Shown: positions 30,065 to 41,728 of the stretch, piece after piece
Numbering within the stretch: the first letter of the stretch is position 1
Layout of the letters: each line of letters starts with the position of its first letter
Source: Prorocentrum cordatum
Lineage: Eukaryota > Sar > Dinophyceae > Prorocentrales > Prorocentraceae
Assembly: GCA_963575745.1 (NCBI GenBank)
Contig: CAUYUJ010001299.1
Location: 38,723 to 102,722, forward strand
Direction of reading: 5' to 3'
DNA: 64,000 bases
The notes under the pieces: model-generated
Told to the model about the DNA's origin: nothing
Seen by the model: only the letters and a program-made list of their open reading frames with translations
The model's database searches: none
Made by a program: the position numbers and the translations under genes

Positions 30065-31474
30065 ATGAAGATTAGCAGCGCCATTCCCGCGTGGCTCGGC
30101 ATCCTGGACTGCGGAGGTCAGGATCGGAGACGATCAAGGACTATCCGGCGGAGCGCCGCGCCGAGGGCCACCCGATCGAGGGGCTCATGTTTCACGAGTG
30201 CCGAATGCCATTCAGGTCCGCCAACGGCAAGTTCGAGCGCGCGCAGCGGCGCGGCGTCACCCCTACCAGCTTCAAGCAGAGAGCTGGGGCGCCGCGCATC
30301 CGCGTCGCCCTCGGCAGGACGCCAGTCTCATTTCCACGAGCCTTGCTCGAGGAGTTCGCCTCGCAGGCCGGCTGCTCCAAGCCGCAGATCTTTGGGGGCG
30401 GCGGGAGTCTCGAGATGGTTATTCCATCGCCGCAGGGCCACTACCTGGTCAACCTGTTTGAAGGCCTGGACGACCGGACGGTCGACGGCAACCTCGGCTT
30501 CGAGCACGAGCCAGCGGGCGCGGAGTCGCTCGTGGACGGCGACGACCAGACCGTCGCCGCCCTGGAGCTCTTGGACCAGATCTACGCTGCAGACTCGAGC
30601 GACGACAGCGAGCAGCGCACGCAGCGAAGAATGCCCGCAACGAGTCGCGAAGCTCAACTACTGCGACGTGTGCGCGAAGCAGCGCGCGCTTCAATTGCAC
30701 GGGGCGCGGCAACCTTTGCTTCGCCGCGGCGCCCTTCAGCCTGCGGACGAAGGCTTGCCCAGGCCGCGCTGGCGTGTACCGGACTGGTCGAGCAACGAGT
30801 CAAGCAACCTCGACCTGGGGACCAGCAGCGACGAGACGGACGAGGCCAAGCAGGCCACGACTCAGTTCAGCCGGAAGGTCGGCTCGGCGGTCAAGCAGGC
30901 GAGCGACCAGCACATGCAGGCGACGCGTCGAGTAGCGGCCAAGCGCTGCAAGGGCCTTGGAGGGCCATGTCGGCACTCTGCGAACGGGGCGCGGCCAGCG
31001 AAAGTGGCCGAGATGGGCCGAAGGGGAAGGATGCCACGGGAACCTTGGACAGTTGCTCATTTTTTTCAGCGGGCTGACTATGCATTTTGCGGGTCCTGGT
31101 GGCTGGCGAGGGCCCCCAGGAGGCCCAAAACCGTCAGTCGTGATTACTTCTCGTCGCCAGGGGCTTGGGCGGCCGAGTGCGCTGGGAGCGGGCGGCGGGC
31201 GGCGGGATGTGAACGCGCTGCGTCGTTTGGCCGGCCAAGGAACTCGGAATGCAGACGCCCCAGCTGCCCAACCCGTGCGACGCTGGAGCGACTGTATAGT
31301 CGGACCTACTTACGGCAGAAGAACACCCATCCAGAACATGAGGCCCTCTGCCGGCACCAATTAAAGAACATTCTAGGGCGCCCGCCCCCTGGGTGCGCGA
31401 CGAGGCGCATCATCCGGGAGGTCCACGCTGGAGAGGCCCGCCTCGCTCACGCCCTGCGCGACCTGGGAGCATAG
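30065..31474 (+). pseudogene. Copia-type protease and linker remnant
   Basis: LGILDCGGQ (Asp codon at 30107-30109) fits the retroviral-type aspartic protease D-T/S/C-G site. After a shift into the frame of 30091, GSETIKDYPAERRAEGHPIE, FERAQRRGVTPTSF, LLEEFASQAGCSKPQIFGGG and VIPSPQGHYLVNLFEGLDD (about 30130-30480) match the rest of the protease domain up to the ..GHY.V.L end. Beyond 30500 the frame switches again (NYCDVCAKQRALQLHGA; DLGTSSDETDEAKQATTQFS) through a linker of unknown role. The gene is inactivated by frameshifts. Confidence 0.7.
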
Positions 31475-31689
31475 GTCGAGGCGCTCGGCCCGCGCGCCGG
31501 ATATTTCCTCGAAGGCCGACCGCCAGGATAATATCAAGGAGAAGCCTTTCGAGGGGGGGCCCGACGAGATCCACGCGTCACCGAAGCGCGGCCCTTGGCC
31601 CAGCGCGAAGGAGCTGAATATCTGCCAACATCCAGGGTGGAAGGAGTTTCTTGTCGAGCCACGTGCTTGGCATCATCGGACGCATCTGA

Positions 31690-32490
31690 ACTTCGTCAAG
31701 CCGCTGCGTCGCAACATGGGCCATCCGAACCCCGCGGCACTGCACCGTCTAGGCGACGAAATTCAACGGTAATGTTTACACCGACGCGTTCTGGATCAAT
31801 GCTCCAGTTGGGACGACAGCGGTCTTGCCCATTGGAGACGGAGGCGCCAGGCACTGCTGCGCACTGCGCATTGCACGCGATCAAGACGGCGACGGCCGAC
31901 GAGCTCGCCAAGGTAATCGAGCGCGACTGGATCAGGCAGTTCGGACCGACGGACGAGCTATGCACCGACGACAGCTCAGGGTTCGCTTCGGAGGGGTTCA
32001 CGCAGTTCTTGGAGCAGCACAGTACCAACATCGTGACTGCAGCAGGCCAACCACACTCGAGCCTCGGAGTGGTGGAGCGAAGCAATCAAGCAGCTGGGAA
32101 GGCCAACGGCATCAATTGCGCGGGCGCGATCGACCATGAAGCCAACGCGATCACAGACGAGAAGCTCATCCTCGAGGCGCGCGTCGACGTTCCCCGCCAG
32201 GTCAACCGCCGTGCACTCACGAAGCCCCGACGCTTAGAATGCGACGCGCGCTATTGAGAAGGCGCGCGGCTATCTGGCGCGACCCCCCCATCGGCCAGCG
32301 GCGCTACTACTGCCGAGAGGGGGGGCGGGGGGGCGAATGAGCCCGTGAAGAACACGAGGAAGGGCACCGCTATCGCGTTGCGCAGGGAGACGCGGCAGGA
32401 CGAGAGCGGGCCGCGAATCTATTGGACCGCGCACGGCGCCCAGCCACAACGCCGCGCGCCCAAGCACGTTCGACCAGACGCGAGCGATCA
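31690..32490 (+). pseudogene. Copia-type integrase remnant keeping D,D-35-E
   Basis: RRNMGHPNPAALHRL (31708-31752) matches the pre-integrase region. The first catalytic Asp lies in GNVYTDAFWI (codon 31783-31785). The second lies in ELCTDDSSGFASEGFTQFLE (31967-31969) and the Glu in GVVERSNQA (32075-32077), 36 codons later, that is D-35-E. The first Asp is in a different frame from the other two, so at least one frameshift lies between. The C-terminal RIYWTAHGAQPQRRAPKHVR (about 32415-32480) is the usual copia integrase end that precedes the RT. RT is not found downstream; the nearest RT is the separate fragment at 24-25.6 kb. Confidence 0.85.
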
Positions 32491-32949
32491 ACCTTTCACC
32501 CGAGAACTTCACGCGGACCAAGGACACGCTGGGAAACAGGCGGAGGACGGGCGCTGCGCAGTTCCGCGATATCAACTCGCAGTAGCCCCCGCGCGACGCA
32601 AAAAGGCGACTCGGACATGGACGTCGACGACGACGAAGGCGACAGCGACCAGCGGCGGCCTGCCACGCGGCAGCGGGCGGCTGGAGATCCAGCGCCAGCG
32701 GCGAAGATCGGCGACTAGGCCACCCATGGAGTGCGGCTTCGTCTGAGCCAGCCTCAGCTGGGCCAGCATCAGCGGCGACGCCGGCCGAGGAGCTGCCAAA
32801 CGCGCAGATGGCGGCACCGCGCGACAGCCGCCAAGCATCAGACGGTCAGCCCGACTTAGAGCCAACCCCGATAGCACCACCATCAGAGCCGCGGCAACCA
32901 GCACCACGGCCAGCCGCGCTCTTCTCTCGCGAAAGAGAGCGCCCGCGGC

Positions 32950-33120
32950 GCGCGCTCCACCAAAAGGGGGGGGCCGGCTTCAAGCTGCCCCCCCCCCCCC
33001 CCGCAGGAAGGGGGGGGGGGTCCGAAGCTGGCCCCAGCAGAAGAGAGGGGGGAGGGGCTCGCCCCCCCCCCCAATCGGCGCTCGGGGCCAGCCGGGGGGG
33101 GCACCCCCTTCCAGAGGGGG
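32950..33120. repeat. G-run/C-run region
   Basis: Alternating homopolymers of 8-15 G or C with GCTTCAAGCTG and CCGAAGCTGGCC between them, able to pair with one another. It closes the copia remnant and may be part of its 3' end. Such runs are also error-prone in sequencing. Confidence 0.7.
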
Positions 33121-33349
33121 GGGTCCGAAGCTACCCCTCCATTTCCCTCTGTTTGGACGGGCGTCGCCGCTGGGGGGCCCGGGGGGGGCTCGCTTGGGAT
33201 CAGAAGCGTAATTTTCAATATTTGCATTATTTGAAAAGTTGCGGGCGGAAGGAGAAACACGGCGCCCGCCCGGGCCCGGTCGGAGGAGCGACAATGCGAG
33301 CGCAGTGGAGCGCGCGGTCGCGCGCGACCCGCCGCGGGCAATAACGCGA

Positions 33350-33475
33350 ATGCGCGGGCGTCGCGGCGGCGACGACGACGGCGACGACGACGACGGCTGC
33401 GCTGGCGGCGACGACGACGGCGGCAACGGCGACGACGGCGGCGACGAACATCGCGGCGACGGCGGCGACAGGGCC
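33350..33475. repeat. GACGAC/GGC triplet tract
   Basis: Imperfect GAC and GGC triplets. The flanks (33120-33350, 33480-33650) hold no recognised gene. Confidence 0.85.
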
Positions 33476-33651
33476 CAGGCCCACGGGCGAACTTGCGCCC
33501 CGCCCGCGTTCCTGGAGCCCCGCGCCACATTTGATTGGAGGAGAGAAATTCCTGCGCGCAGTTCTACCCTTGCCGTCTTTCCGCTCGACTAAAGTTTTGT
33601 TTGCTGTAGTAAGACATCGTCGTTTCGGAGCGCATTGAGCGGCGAGTTTTT

Positions 33652-33735
33652 ACTAAGCCATTTCTTCGCTCCAGTAGAGCCGCTTTCTCGCTTTAGTAAA
33701 GCCGCTTCCTCGCTCTAGTAAAGCCGTTTCTTCGC
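33652..33735. repeat. 22-bp minisatellite
   Basis: Almost four units of the type AGCCGCTTTCTCGCTTTAGT(AA), differing at 2-5 positions. The 33740-34060 flank shows no gene, but TTTACTAAAGGCTCGTTGCC at its right end echoes the unit. Confidence 0.9.
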
Positions 33736-34289
33736 CATGGCAAAGTCAGCGGCCTGTTTTGGCAGCGCCCCGGGGGCGCGGGGCCAGGGCCCGGCGGGGG
33801 GGCGGGGGGCCCGCAACCCCCGCGTCACTTCGCCCCGCGACGCATTTGCTCGTGTAGTCAGGGTCACGTTGCATCGGGTCGCGGCGATCCATGGACATGT
33901 TTTCAGCGAGTTGCAGATGCTCCTTGACGGGGGATTCAGGGCGCGAGCGCAGGACGCGGCACGGCAATTCGGGCGCGCCGCCGCGGTTGTCGCGCAACAG
34001 GGCAAAGGCACTTTACTAAAGGCTCGTTGCCTTTAGCAAATAGCCCCTTCAAAGTAATAGCGCGAATTGTCCGCCACCACTAGGAGCGCCCCCCATTCCT
34101 CTTCTGGCCCCCCTTTCCAAAGGGGCAGTGACTTCCGAAACCGCCCCCCACCCACCCACCTTTGGGTTTTCCCAGCTGGAGGGCGCAGCAGAGGGGAGGT
34201 TACGAATCGATTGTGTATGTTTGTCTTCGGCGCCCTGTGATTTGGTTCGCGGCGCCCGCGTGGTTTTCGAAGCTTTTTGAGTTTTCCGC

Positions 34290-34700
34290 GCACTCTTCAT
34301 GGTTCTCGGGGCACTTTTGGTTTTCGGTGCCCTCTTGGGTTCTGGCGCCCTCTTGGCTTTCGGCGCCATCGTGGTTCGCGGCGCCCTCTCGGTTCCCGGC
34401 GCCCTTTCAGCCCCTCTGGTTTTCGGCGCCCCTTCGGCTGCCGGCGCTCTCGCGGCAAAGGGCGCCCCCTCGGTTTTCGGCGCCCCGCTCGTTTTCGGCG
34501 CCCTGCCCGCCTCCGGAGCTTCCGTCGCTCGTGGCGCCCCTGTTGTTTTCAGCGCCCTTATCTGCGCCCATCTGGTCTTCGGCACATCGTTGGTTCCCAG
34601 TGCCCCGTTGGTTTCCGGCGTCCTCGTTGATTTTTGGCGCCCTTCAGATGTTCGGCGCCCCGTTGATTTTCGTTGCCTTTTTTTGTTGTCGGCGCCCTGT
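34290..34700. repeat. 18-bp minisatellite (TTTCGGCGCCCTCTTGG.)
   Basis: More than 15 degenerate 18-bp units around a GGCGCC core. All frames stay open and encode six-residue repeats such as GALLVF. No sign of a real gene (no start context or splice sites). A looser form continues to about 34860. Confidence 0.9.
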
Positions 34701-34865
34701 CCGTTTTCGGGTTGTTTTCGGCGCCCCTATCGTTTTCGCGCCATTTCGGTTCGTCGGCCCCCCTGCGGTTTTCGCCGCGTCGTTAGTTTTCGGTTTTCGG
34801 CGTCTCCATCGGCGTTCGGCGCCCTCATGGCATCCGGCGCCTCTTTCTATTCGGCGCCCCGTGGG

Positions 34866-35025
34866 CGCGCGGGAAGGTGGCGGGTGGGCGGGCGAGCGGT
34901 CGGTGGGTGATGGTAGTCGACGATGGCGGTGGGTGGGCGGTGGGCGGGCGGTGGACGGGTGGGCGGCGGGCGGCGGGCGGGCGGGCGACGGGCGGGCGGC
35001 GCGTGGGTTGGCGGGCGGGTTCGAG
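34866..35025. repeat. GGGTGGGCGG G-rich tract
   Basis: Runs of GGTGGGCGGGCG. It is in opposite strand sense to the CCCACC satellite that starts 190 bp further on, so the two could pair. Confidence 0.85.
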
Positions 35026-35214
35026 GACGCGCAAACAGACAAACCGCCGCGCCAAAACATATTTGTTCACCAGACCCAAGCAAACACAACAACCCAAACC
35101 AAATGCAGCTCACTAAACCTCAAGCGCAACTCTTCCGACGGAAAGACCCCGCATGATCATCCTGCTGTCAAGGTGCGGGGCGTTATGGCGCCCGTGGGAC
35201 ATGCGTGACCAGTG

Positions 35215-36560
35215 GAACTCGTCGGGCCCTTCCACCCACCCACCCACCCACCACCCGTCCACCGCTCGCCCGCCACCCGCCCGCCACCCACCCGCCACCC
35301 ACCCACCACCCACCCACCGCCCACGCACACTTCACCCACCCACCACCCCACCCACCCACACGCCCACCCGCCCCACCACTGCACCCACAAATCACCCACC
35401 AACCCTCCCGCCAACAAACCCACCTACCACCCACCTGACACCCAACCACCACCGACCCACTGAATACACCCACCACCCACCCGCCTCCCCCACACCACCC
35501 ACCCACCAGCCACCCACCACCACTAAACCACCACCCACCCAACCACCACCCACCACCCACCCACCCACCCACCCACCCACCCACCCATCACCCATCACAT
35601 ACCCAGCCGCCGCCCACCACGCAACCACTTGCCAACCAACCACCCACGCACCCACCACCCAGCCACCCACTCAGCCACCAATCCACCCACCCACCCACTC
35701 ACGCACCCACTCACGCACCCACCCCACCACCACTCCCCCACCACCCACCCACCACCCACCCACCCACCCACCACCACCCATCCACCCACCCACCACCCAC
35801 CCAACACCCACGCACCATCCAACCACCACCCACACACTTCCCACCCACACACTTCCCACCCACAACCCACAACCCACCCCCCCACAATCCACCCACGACT
35901 CACCCACCACACACACACCCCGCACCGCCCACCCACCGCCCTCATCGAATACCAGCACCCACCGGACACACATCACCAACACACCGCCCTCCCACCGTCC
36001 ACCCTACCCACCCAACCCACCCACCCACCACTTCACTTACCGAGTCACCCGCCACCCATCCGCCCACCACCCACCCACCCACCATCCGCTCCCCACCCGC
36101 CCCCCGCCCGCCCACCACCCACCCACCACCCGTTCACCCACCAACCACCACCCATCCACTACTCACCCGCCCACCACCGCCCATCCACCCACCCACCCAC
36201 CCACCAACAACCCACAAACCCACCAACCCACCCAACCAACCCACTCACCAACCACCCACCACCCACCCACCCACCCACCACCCACCCACCAACTGATCAC
36301 CCACATACCAGACACCCACCACCCACCCACCACCCTACACCACCCACCTACTAGACCCCCACTACCACCCAACCACCACGCACCCAACCACTACTCACCC
36401 AACCACCAGCCACCCAACCAACATCCACCCACTCACGCACTCGCCCCACACCCCCACCCACAAATTACCACCCACCCGCCCACCAACCACCACCCAACCA
36501 CCCACCCAACCACAAGCCACCCAGCACCCACCCAGCACCCGCCCACCCACCCGCCACCCA
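35215..36560. repeat. CCCACC satellite, about 1.35 kb
   Basis: Near-continuous CCACCCACC with CAAC and ACCC variants. The plus strand stays open for 472 codons (PTHHPPTTH) and the minus strand reads GGWVVGG; neither is a gene. The dinoflagellate telomere repeat is of the TTTAGGG type, so this is not a telomere. Confidence 0.95.
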
Positions 36561-36697
36561 GCAGCAGTTGATTGACTGTGGGCCTCTCTCCTTGCATGCC
36601 AAAGCAGCCCAGGGGCCAGGACGCGCTTCTCGGGCGCGTGCGAGCGCGCCTGCGCGAGCGCGATGACGACAGATGGGAGGCGGGGGGGGGGGGGCAG

Positions 36698-36698
36698 G

Positions 36699-36752
<54 letters not shown>

Positions 36753-36935
36753 AGCAGTGGTAGTGGGGGTGGTGGTGGTAGTAGTATTAGTAGTAGTAGT
36801 AGTAGTAGTAGGAGGAGGAGGAGGAGGAGGAGGAGGAGGAGGAGGAGGAGGAGGGGGATGATGGGGGAGGAGGAGGAGAAGGAGGAGGGGGATCAGGAGG
36901 AGGAGGAGGAGGAGGGAGGAGGATGGGGGAGGATG
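36698..36935. repeat. (AGT)n then (AGG)n tracts
   Basis: A pure AGT array at 36702-36751, then mixed GTG/AGT, then AGG repeats to about 36935. Confidence 0.95.
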
Positions 36936-37039
36936 AGGAGGGCGCTCACGTTTGAAATCCGTCTAGAACATGAGCTGCGCAGGAGGAGGAAGGAGAGGGG
37001 GAGAAGGACAAGCTATGTGTGCTCGCGTCGTATCTGACG

Positions 37040-37570
37040 CCCTACCCCCCCCCCCCCCCCCCCCCCCCCCGCCACCACCACCACCACCACCACCGCCGCC
37101 GCGTCCTTTTCCGTGGCGCTGATTTTCTCTATCCGCGGACGCGTGTCGTAGCGGACCTGTGGCTCCGCGAGCGCGTGCGTAGTGGGTGGTGGTGCGCGTG
37201 CTTGCGTGCGCGTGTGCGTGGTTGTGGTTGTGGTTTTGGTTGTGGTTGTGGTTGCGGTGGTGGTGGTGGTGGTGGTGGTGGTTGTGGTGTGTGTGCGTGT
37301 GCGCGCGTGTGCTGTGGTGTGACGTGGTGTGGCGTCTTGGTGGTTTGGTGGTGGGCCAGGTGCGTGCGTGCGTGATGGCGGTGGTGGTGGTGGCGGTGGT
37401 GGTGGTGGTGTGCGTGCGTGTGTGTGCGTGTGTGCGTGCGTATGTGCGTGTGCGTGCGTGTGTGTCTGTGTGCGCGCGCGTGTGATGTTGTGTGACGCGG
37501 TGTAGCGTGGCGGTGGTGGGTGGGGTAGTGGGGTGGCGGTGGCGCTGCGCGCGCGCGCGCGTGCGTGCGT
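37040..37570. repeat. C-run, (CCA)n and GTG/GTGC tracts
   Basis: A run of about 24 C (37047-37070), CCA repeats to 37095, then GTG- and GTGCGTGC-rich repeats from 37180 to 37570. No gene in 36940-37920. Confidence 0.9.
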
Positions 37571-37919
37571 GCGTTGGCGGGCGGAAGCGGCGGCGGGCGG
37601 GGCGGGGCGCGGCGCGGCGGCGGCGGGCGGATGAGCGCGCGAGAAAGGGGCCCGCGCTGGGGCGCGAACGCCATCCTGAACGACGGAGGCAAAACACCGA
37701 TCCGAAAATGAGACCCGCGCTGCAGCGGGGGCACGATTCGGAACGAGCGGGGCCCGAAAATGAGGCCGGCGCGTCAGCGAGAGCCGCAGTTTTTTCCAAC
37801 AAATGCACGCGAAAACCCGACTCCCGGGAACCCTGCGCGTAAAACACCAGGACGCGGGGGGGGCGAACACTCCCGGCACGTCATCAGGGGAAGAGGGAGA
37901 GTAGCATTCATATCGGGTA

Positions 37920-38030
37920 ATTGTGGTGGGGGACGGGGGGGAGGAGGAGGAGGAGGAGGAGGAGGAGGACGAGGAGGGGACGAGGAGGAGGACGGGGATT
38001 GAGGAGGGGGGGGGGGGGGGAGGGGCAGGT
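37920..38030. repeat. GGA-rich tract
   Basis: GGA triplets and a G run. 38040-38420 holds no gene that I can support. Confidence 0.85.
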
Positions 38031-38427
38031 GTTAGACACCCCCTTTCAGGTTTGGCGGGATAGAGCGGGGGCAGATGCAGCCCGAACTGCAAGCCCCCCT
38101 CGGCATCTCGTGGGAGGAGGGCGGAGCAGGGCGGAGGAGGAAGAGGAGGAGGAGAGCGGGCGCGTCACAGCGCGGGGCGCCAGTGAACATAACAATGAGC
38201 AGTTCGCAAGATCGGGGTCATGCATCCTTGCGTTGCCGTTTTGAGGCGGCGCTTGCATCTTTCGATGCATTGGGTTGCGCTCGAGGCTGCATCGCTGGAG
38301 GTCGAGGAGAGCTCGCAGACGGTCGCCGAGAAGCCAGGGCTTGATATTTGGGACTACGCTGACAACATCGCTGAGTTTGGCTCTATACAGACACAGAAAG
38401 GCCATTGCAAATCAGTCGACGCAGAAA

Positions 38428-41147
38428 ATGGCTCGACGGTCGCCGTCGCCCCAGACGAGAAGGTCAAGCGCGCGAAGTTCAACGCGGCGCAGAGCGTCGG
38501 CGAGAAGACGATTTCAGGAACACGCGCGACGACGAAGACATGGGCCCCCTGGGCGCGCGCGCGAAGGCCATCGCGGATTCGTTCGCCGCGGGCTTCGGCG
38601 GCAAGTTCACGACAGGAGATGGGATGAGTGCCTTGCTCGGGTCCGACGGCCCCGCAGCATCCCAGCCGGCGCCTGCCAGGGCGAAAGGGGGGGTTCCAGC
38701 GGCAGCCCTGCGACGCCCGCGCAGCCAGTCAAGGCCGACCCCGCAGCGGTCGAGGAGCTTTTCCCGGGCGCTATCGGCTCGACACCCAGCGGCTCGGCGC
38801 AGGCCCAGAGGCCGGCGCCCAACGGGGCGAAGGCCAAGCCCAAGCCCGAGGCGGCCAGGGGCCAGGGCGGCGGCGCTCGCGGCCGCCCGAAGAAGAACTT
38901 CGCAGAGAAGACGAAGGGCAACGAAGAGGAGTTCTCCAGGTCCTTGCCGACGGGCCCTTGCTGGCGGGGGGCCCAAGTCAAGGCCGTGCTGGGCAGCTTG
39001 AGAGATCCGTCGAAAGAGCTAACAACTCGCTTGAATTCAGAGCCGGACAGCAACCACATTGACAAGTTGACGATTTGTTCGAAAAAGGTCAATGCGATAA
39101 TGGCCATCGTGGAATAGGCGAGCAAGACGGGCATGGGCGATGACATTTTCAAGGAGATGTTCGACGTGGCAGTGGCGAAATTCCACGTAGATCCAACTGC
39201 CACCTTGGAGTTCCCACCGCGCGCGCCCCATGCGCGGCGCAAGTTTGACGCCCGCCGCGTCTCGTCGAGCGAGGCGTGGACAGCGCGTGCGAGTTTGGAG
39301 TCGACGCGGAAGGCTGGCCTTGCGAACGTGACGGACGAGCAAGAGAGGTTGTGGTCTGAACGTATGTCTACCATTTTCAAGATGAAGGACTTTGACATGA
39401 AAAATGTTTTAGACGAGTTGTTCCACGATGACATGTCCAAGATTGATCTTGATTGCAGGGTCGAGGCTGTCGTCGCGAGCTCCGGAGTGTGCTGGCACAT
39501 GTTCACGTTTGGCGACTTGGACCAGCTCGTCGAGCTCGGGGCGAAGGCGCTTGCCACGCTCGAGAGCGCCGCGGCCGCCATGCGGAACCCGATTATAGGC
39601 GCGCTGATGGGCGCCTCCACGGGGCGGAAGGTGTCCGAGTCGTTCCGGGCGCGCGTGGCGGAGGCCGTGCGCGCGAAGAAGCTCATCGCATCTATGACAC
39701 CTCTCCACAGCCAGTTGATGGGGGCCGTGGACGTTGTTTCGCCAGACGTCGGTGCCCGCAGCGTCGAGTAACTCGGCGTGCTCCGCGCGGCGCTATTCAC
39801 ACTGCGTTCGGCTTTCGCGGAGGCGGTGCCGCAGTGCCTCCCGAACTTCAAGCCCGACTTCTCGATGGGCGAGTGTTGCGGGTCTTTCTGGCGCTGGGCA
39901 GGGGGCATGCAGTGCGCGTGGGCAGCGGTCCTGCGGCCCATCTTGAACGGGAGCGTCAACGAGGTGATTGGGTGGCAGGTTCGAGTACGTCGAGAACAAA
40001 ATTGGGCGACTGCTCATCCGCCATCGCGCAGTGCAAGGTCGTCTTCGGCACAGGTGACCCCCTGCGTGCTTGCGACTTCCTCTCCCAGGTGGCTGCCTGC
40101 TGAGCGGGGCGCAACGCGCCGCTCCTCAACGGAGACGCCGCGATGGGGGATTGCCCGGGGGCGCGGAACAACTTCGAGGCCATCTTCCGCGTGGGCCGCA
40201 CTGCCATGGGAGAAGAGACGGGCGTGCCAAGCTCTCACGGAGTCGCAATTGTTCTCGACTGACGGGCCTCTTCAGCAGAAGATTTCGGCGCGCATGGGGC
40301 CCCGCGGGCGCCCCGTCGCGCAAGCTCTTGCCGACGAGATCCAGGGGGCTTTCGCAGACGCCCCTCCGGCTGCGTTCTCGGCGGCGAAGGCGGATCCGGA
40401 GGAGGTCGCGGCCTCGGCCCACAGTGCCCTGCCCGACCCCATCGTCGACAACGCCTTGAAGTGGGCCACGTCTTCCGCAGATGCGTTGTTGCTGCAGGAG
40501 GTGACTTTCTTGCCCAACGCGCACTCGTTCGCGAAGTCGCCGGCAAAGGCGCGGCTTCTGGCTGACAGGTGCCCGGCGAGACCAAGATGGAGAAGAGGAA
40601 GATCACGCAGAAGCACGTCGTTAACTTGGACGCTCGGGCTCGCCACGCTGCTTTCGAGGAGTTCGAGAAGGGGAATGCCGCTCTGTTCGGCGACGGCGCT
40701 CGCGCGTCCGCGGCACCCCGCGCCCCCGTCTTGGAGCCGTTCGCCCAGCCTGAATCGCTGGGGCCTCAGCTGACGAAAGAGTCTCTGAGTATCCAAGCTC
40801 GATTCGCAGAGACCTGGGCCAAAGACTTCGAGTACCTCGGCGCGCAAGTGGAGGGGGCGCGCCCCAACTACGCGCCAGCGAAAGAGACTTCATTGGACAA
40901 TGACGCCACGCTTGAAGAGTTGATGGGCGACCTTAAATGCGGCACCATCGGCGCCATGCTGCCGGACGCGATCGCTGCCCAGGCAACTGCCGCGCCGCCG
41001 GCAGCAGGGGCCGAGGGCGGCGGCGAGGCCGCCAGCGCGGCGAAGGGCGAGCCCGCTCCCACGCAGGGAGCCGCGGCCACCGAGGAGAAGCCAGAGAAAA
41101 AGCTATCGCTTGCTGAGCGGGCGAGGCGGCCAAGAGGAACCGAGTAG
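38428..41147 (+). pseudogene. Broken unrecognised gene without visible introns
   Basis: About 2.7 kb of plus-strand coding sequence in shifting frames, without an intron-like gap. Pieces in order: PDEKVKRAKFNAAQSVGEKT; DSFAAGFGGKFTTGDGMSAL; KADPAAVEELFPGAIGSTPS; IDKLTICSKKVNAIMAIVE, TAG (39115-39117); then same-frame MGDDIFKEMFDVAVAKFHVD, MSTIFKMKDFDMKNVLDELF, CWHMFTFGDLDQLVELGAKA, SQLMGAVDVV, TAA (39769-39771); same-frame MGECCGSFWRWAGGMQ; then other frames with NNFEAIFRVGRTAMGEETGV, STDGPLQQKISARMGP, FLPNAHSFAKSPAKARLLAD and QKHVVNLDARARHAAFEEFE, ending LSLAERARRPRGTE, TAG. It resembles large uncharacterised dinoflagellate proteins, but I cannot name a function. Two stops and at least four shifts mark it as a pseudogene; the absence of introns suggests a retrocopy. 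Confidence 0.6.
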
Positions 41148-41329
41148 AGGGGTGATGGCGAATGCGCCATCGTCGCCAGCGCAGAGCGGGCCCGCCTCTT
41201 GAGGGAGCTGGCTGGGCGCATGTTGCGCTGCACTCGTTCGGGGCGGTAGCCCGGGGTCGAGGCGCGAGCGCGCCGCTGGCCCTCATTGCGCCGATGTTCC
41301 AAAGTTGCCACCGCCCACGGCGCGAGGGG

Positions 41330-41600
41330 GAGGGGGGGGCGGAAGGGGGTGGGAAGCAGGCGGGGGGGGGCAGGAGGGGGAGAAGGAGGAGGAGAAGGAA
41401 GACGAGGACCATGACCCCTCTCAGTGACAAAACATGCATTTCCTATTTTATGAACTGTCGTGGAGGAGGAGGAGGGGGAGGGGGAGAAGGAAGAGGAGGG
41501 CGAGGAGGAGAAAGAGGAGAGGGGAGGAGGAGGAGGACGAGGAGGAGGAGGAGGACGAGGAGGAGGAGGACGAGGAGGGGGGCATTGGCGCCGCCATTGA
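41330..41600. repeat. GGA/GAG-rich tract
   Basis: Two polypurine triplet stretches (41330-41410, 41462-41580) around a short unique segment. No gene in 41150-41728. Confidence 0.9.
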
Positions 41601-41728
41601 TGTGGGCGCCGATGCCTGGCCGCCTGGATGACGGGCAAGAGTTGATGGTGCACCCTCCTGTCATTCGCCATTGCCGCCGCCATTCTCGCGGCCCAGACGC
41701 GAGTGGCCAACGGCGGTTCCACGCAATA

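Noticed and set aside
34866-36560. Telomere or subtelomere
   Set aside because: Units are GGGTGG/CCCACC, not TTTAGGG, and retroelement and gene sequences lie on both sides.
35153-36571. 472-codon open frame rich in Pro, Thr and His
   Set aside because: It is the translation of the CCCACC satellite; the opposite strand is equally open, and no start or splice context exists.
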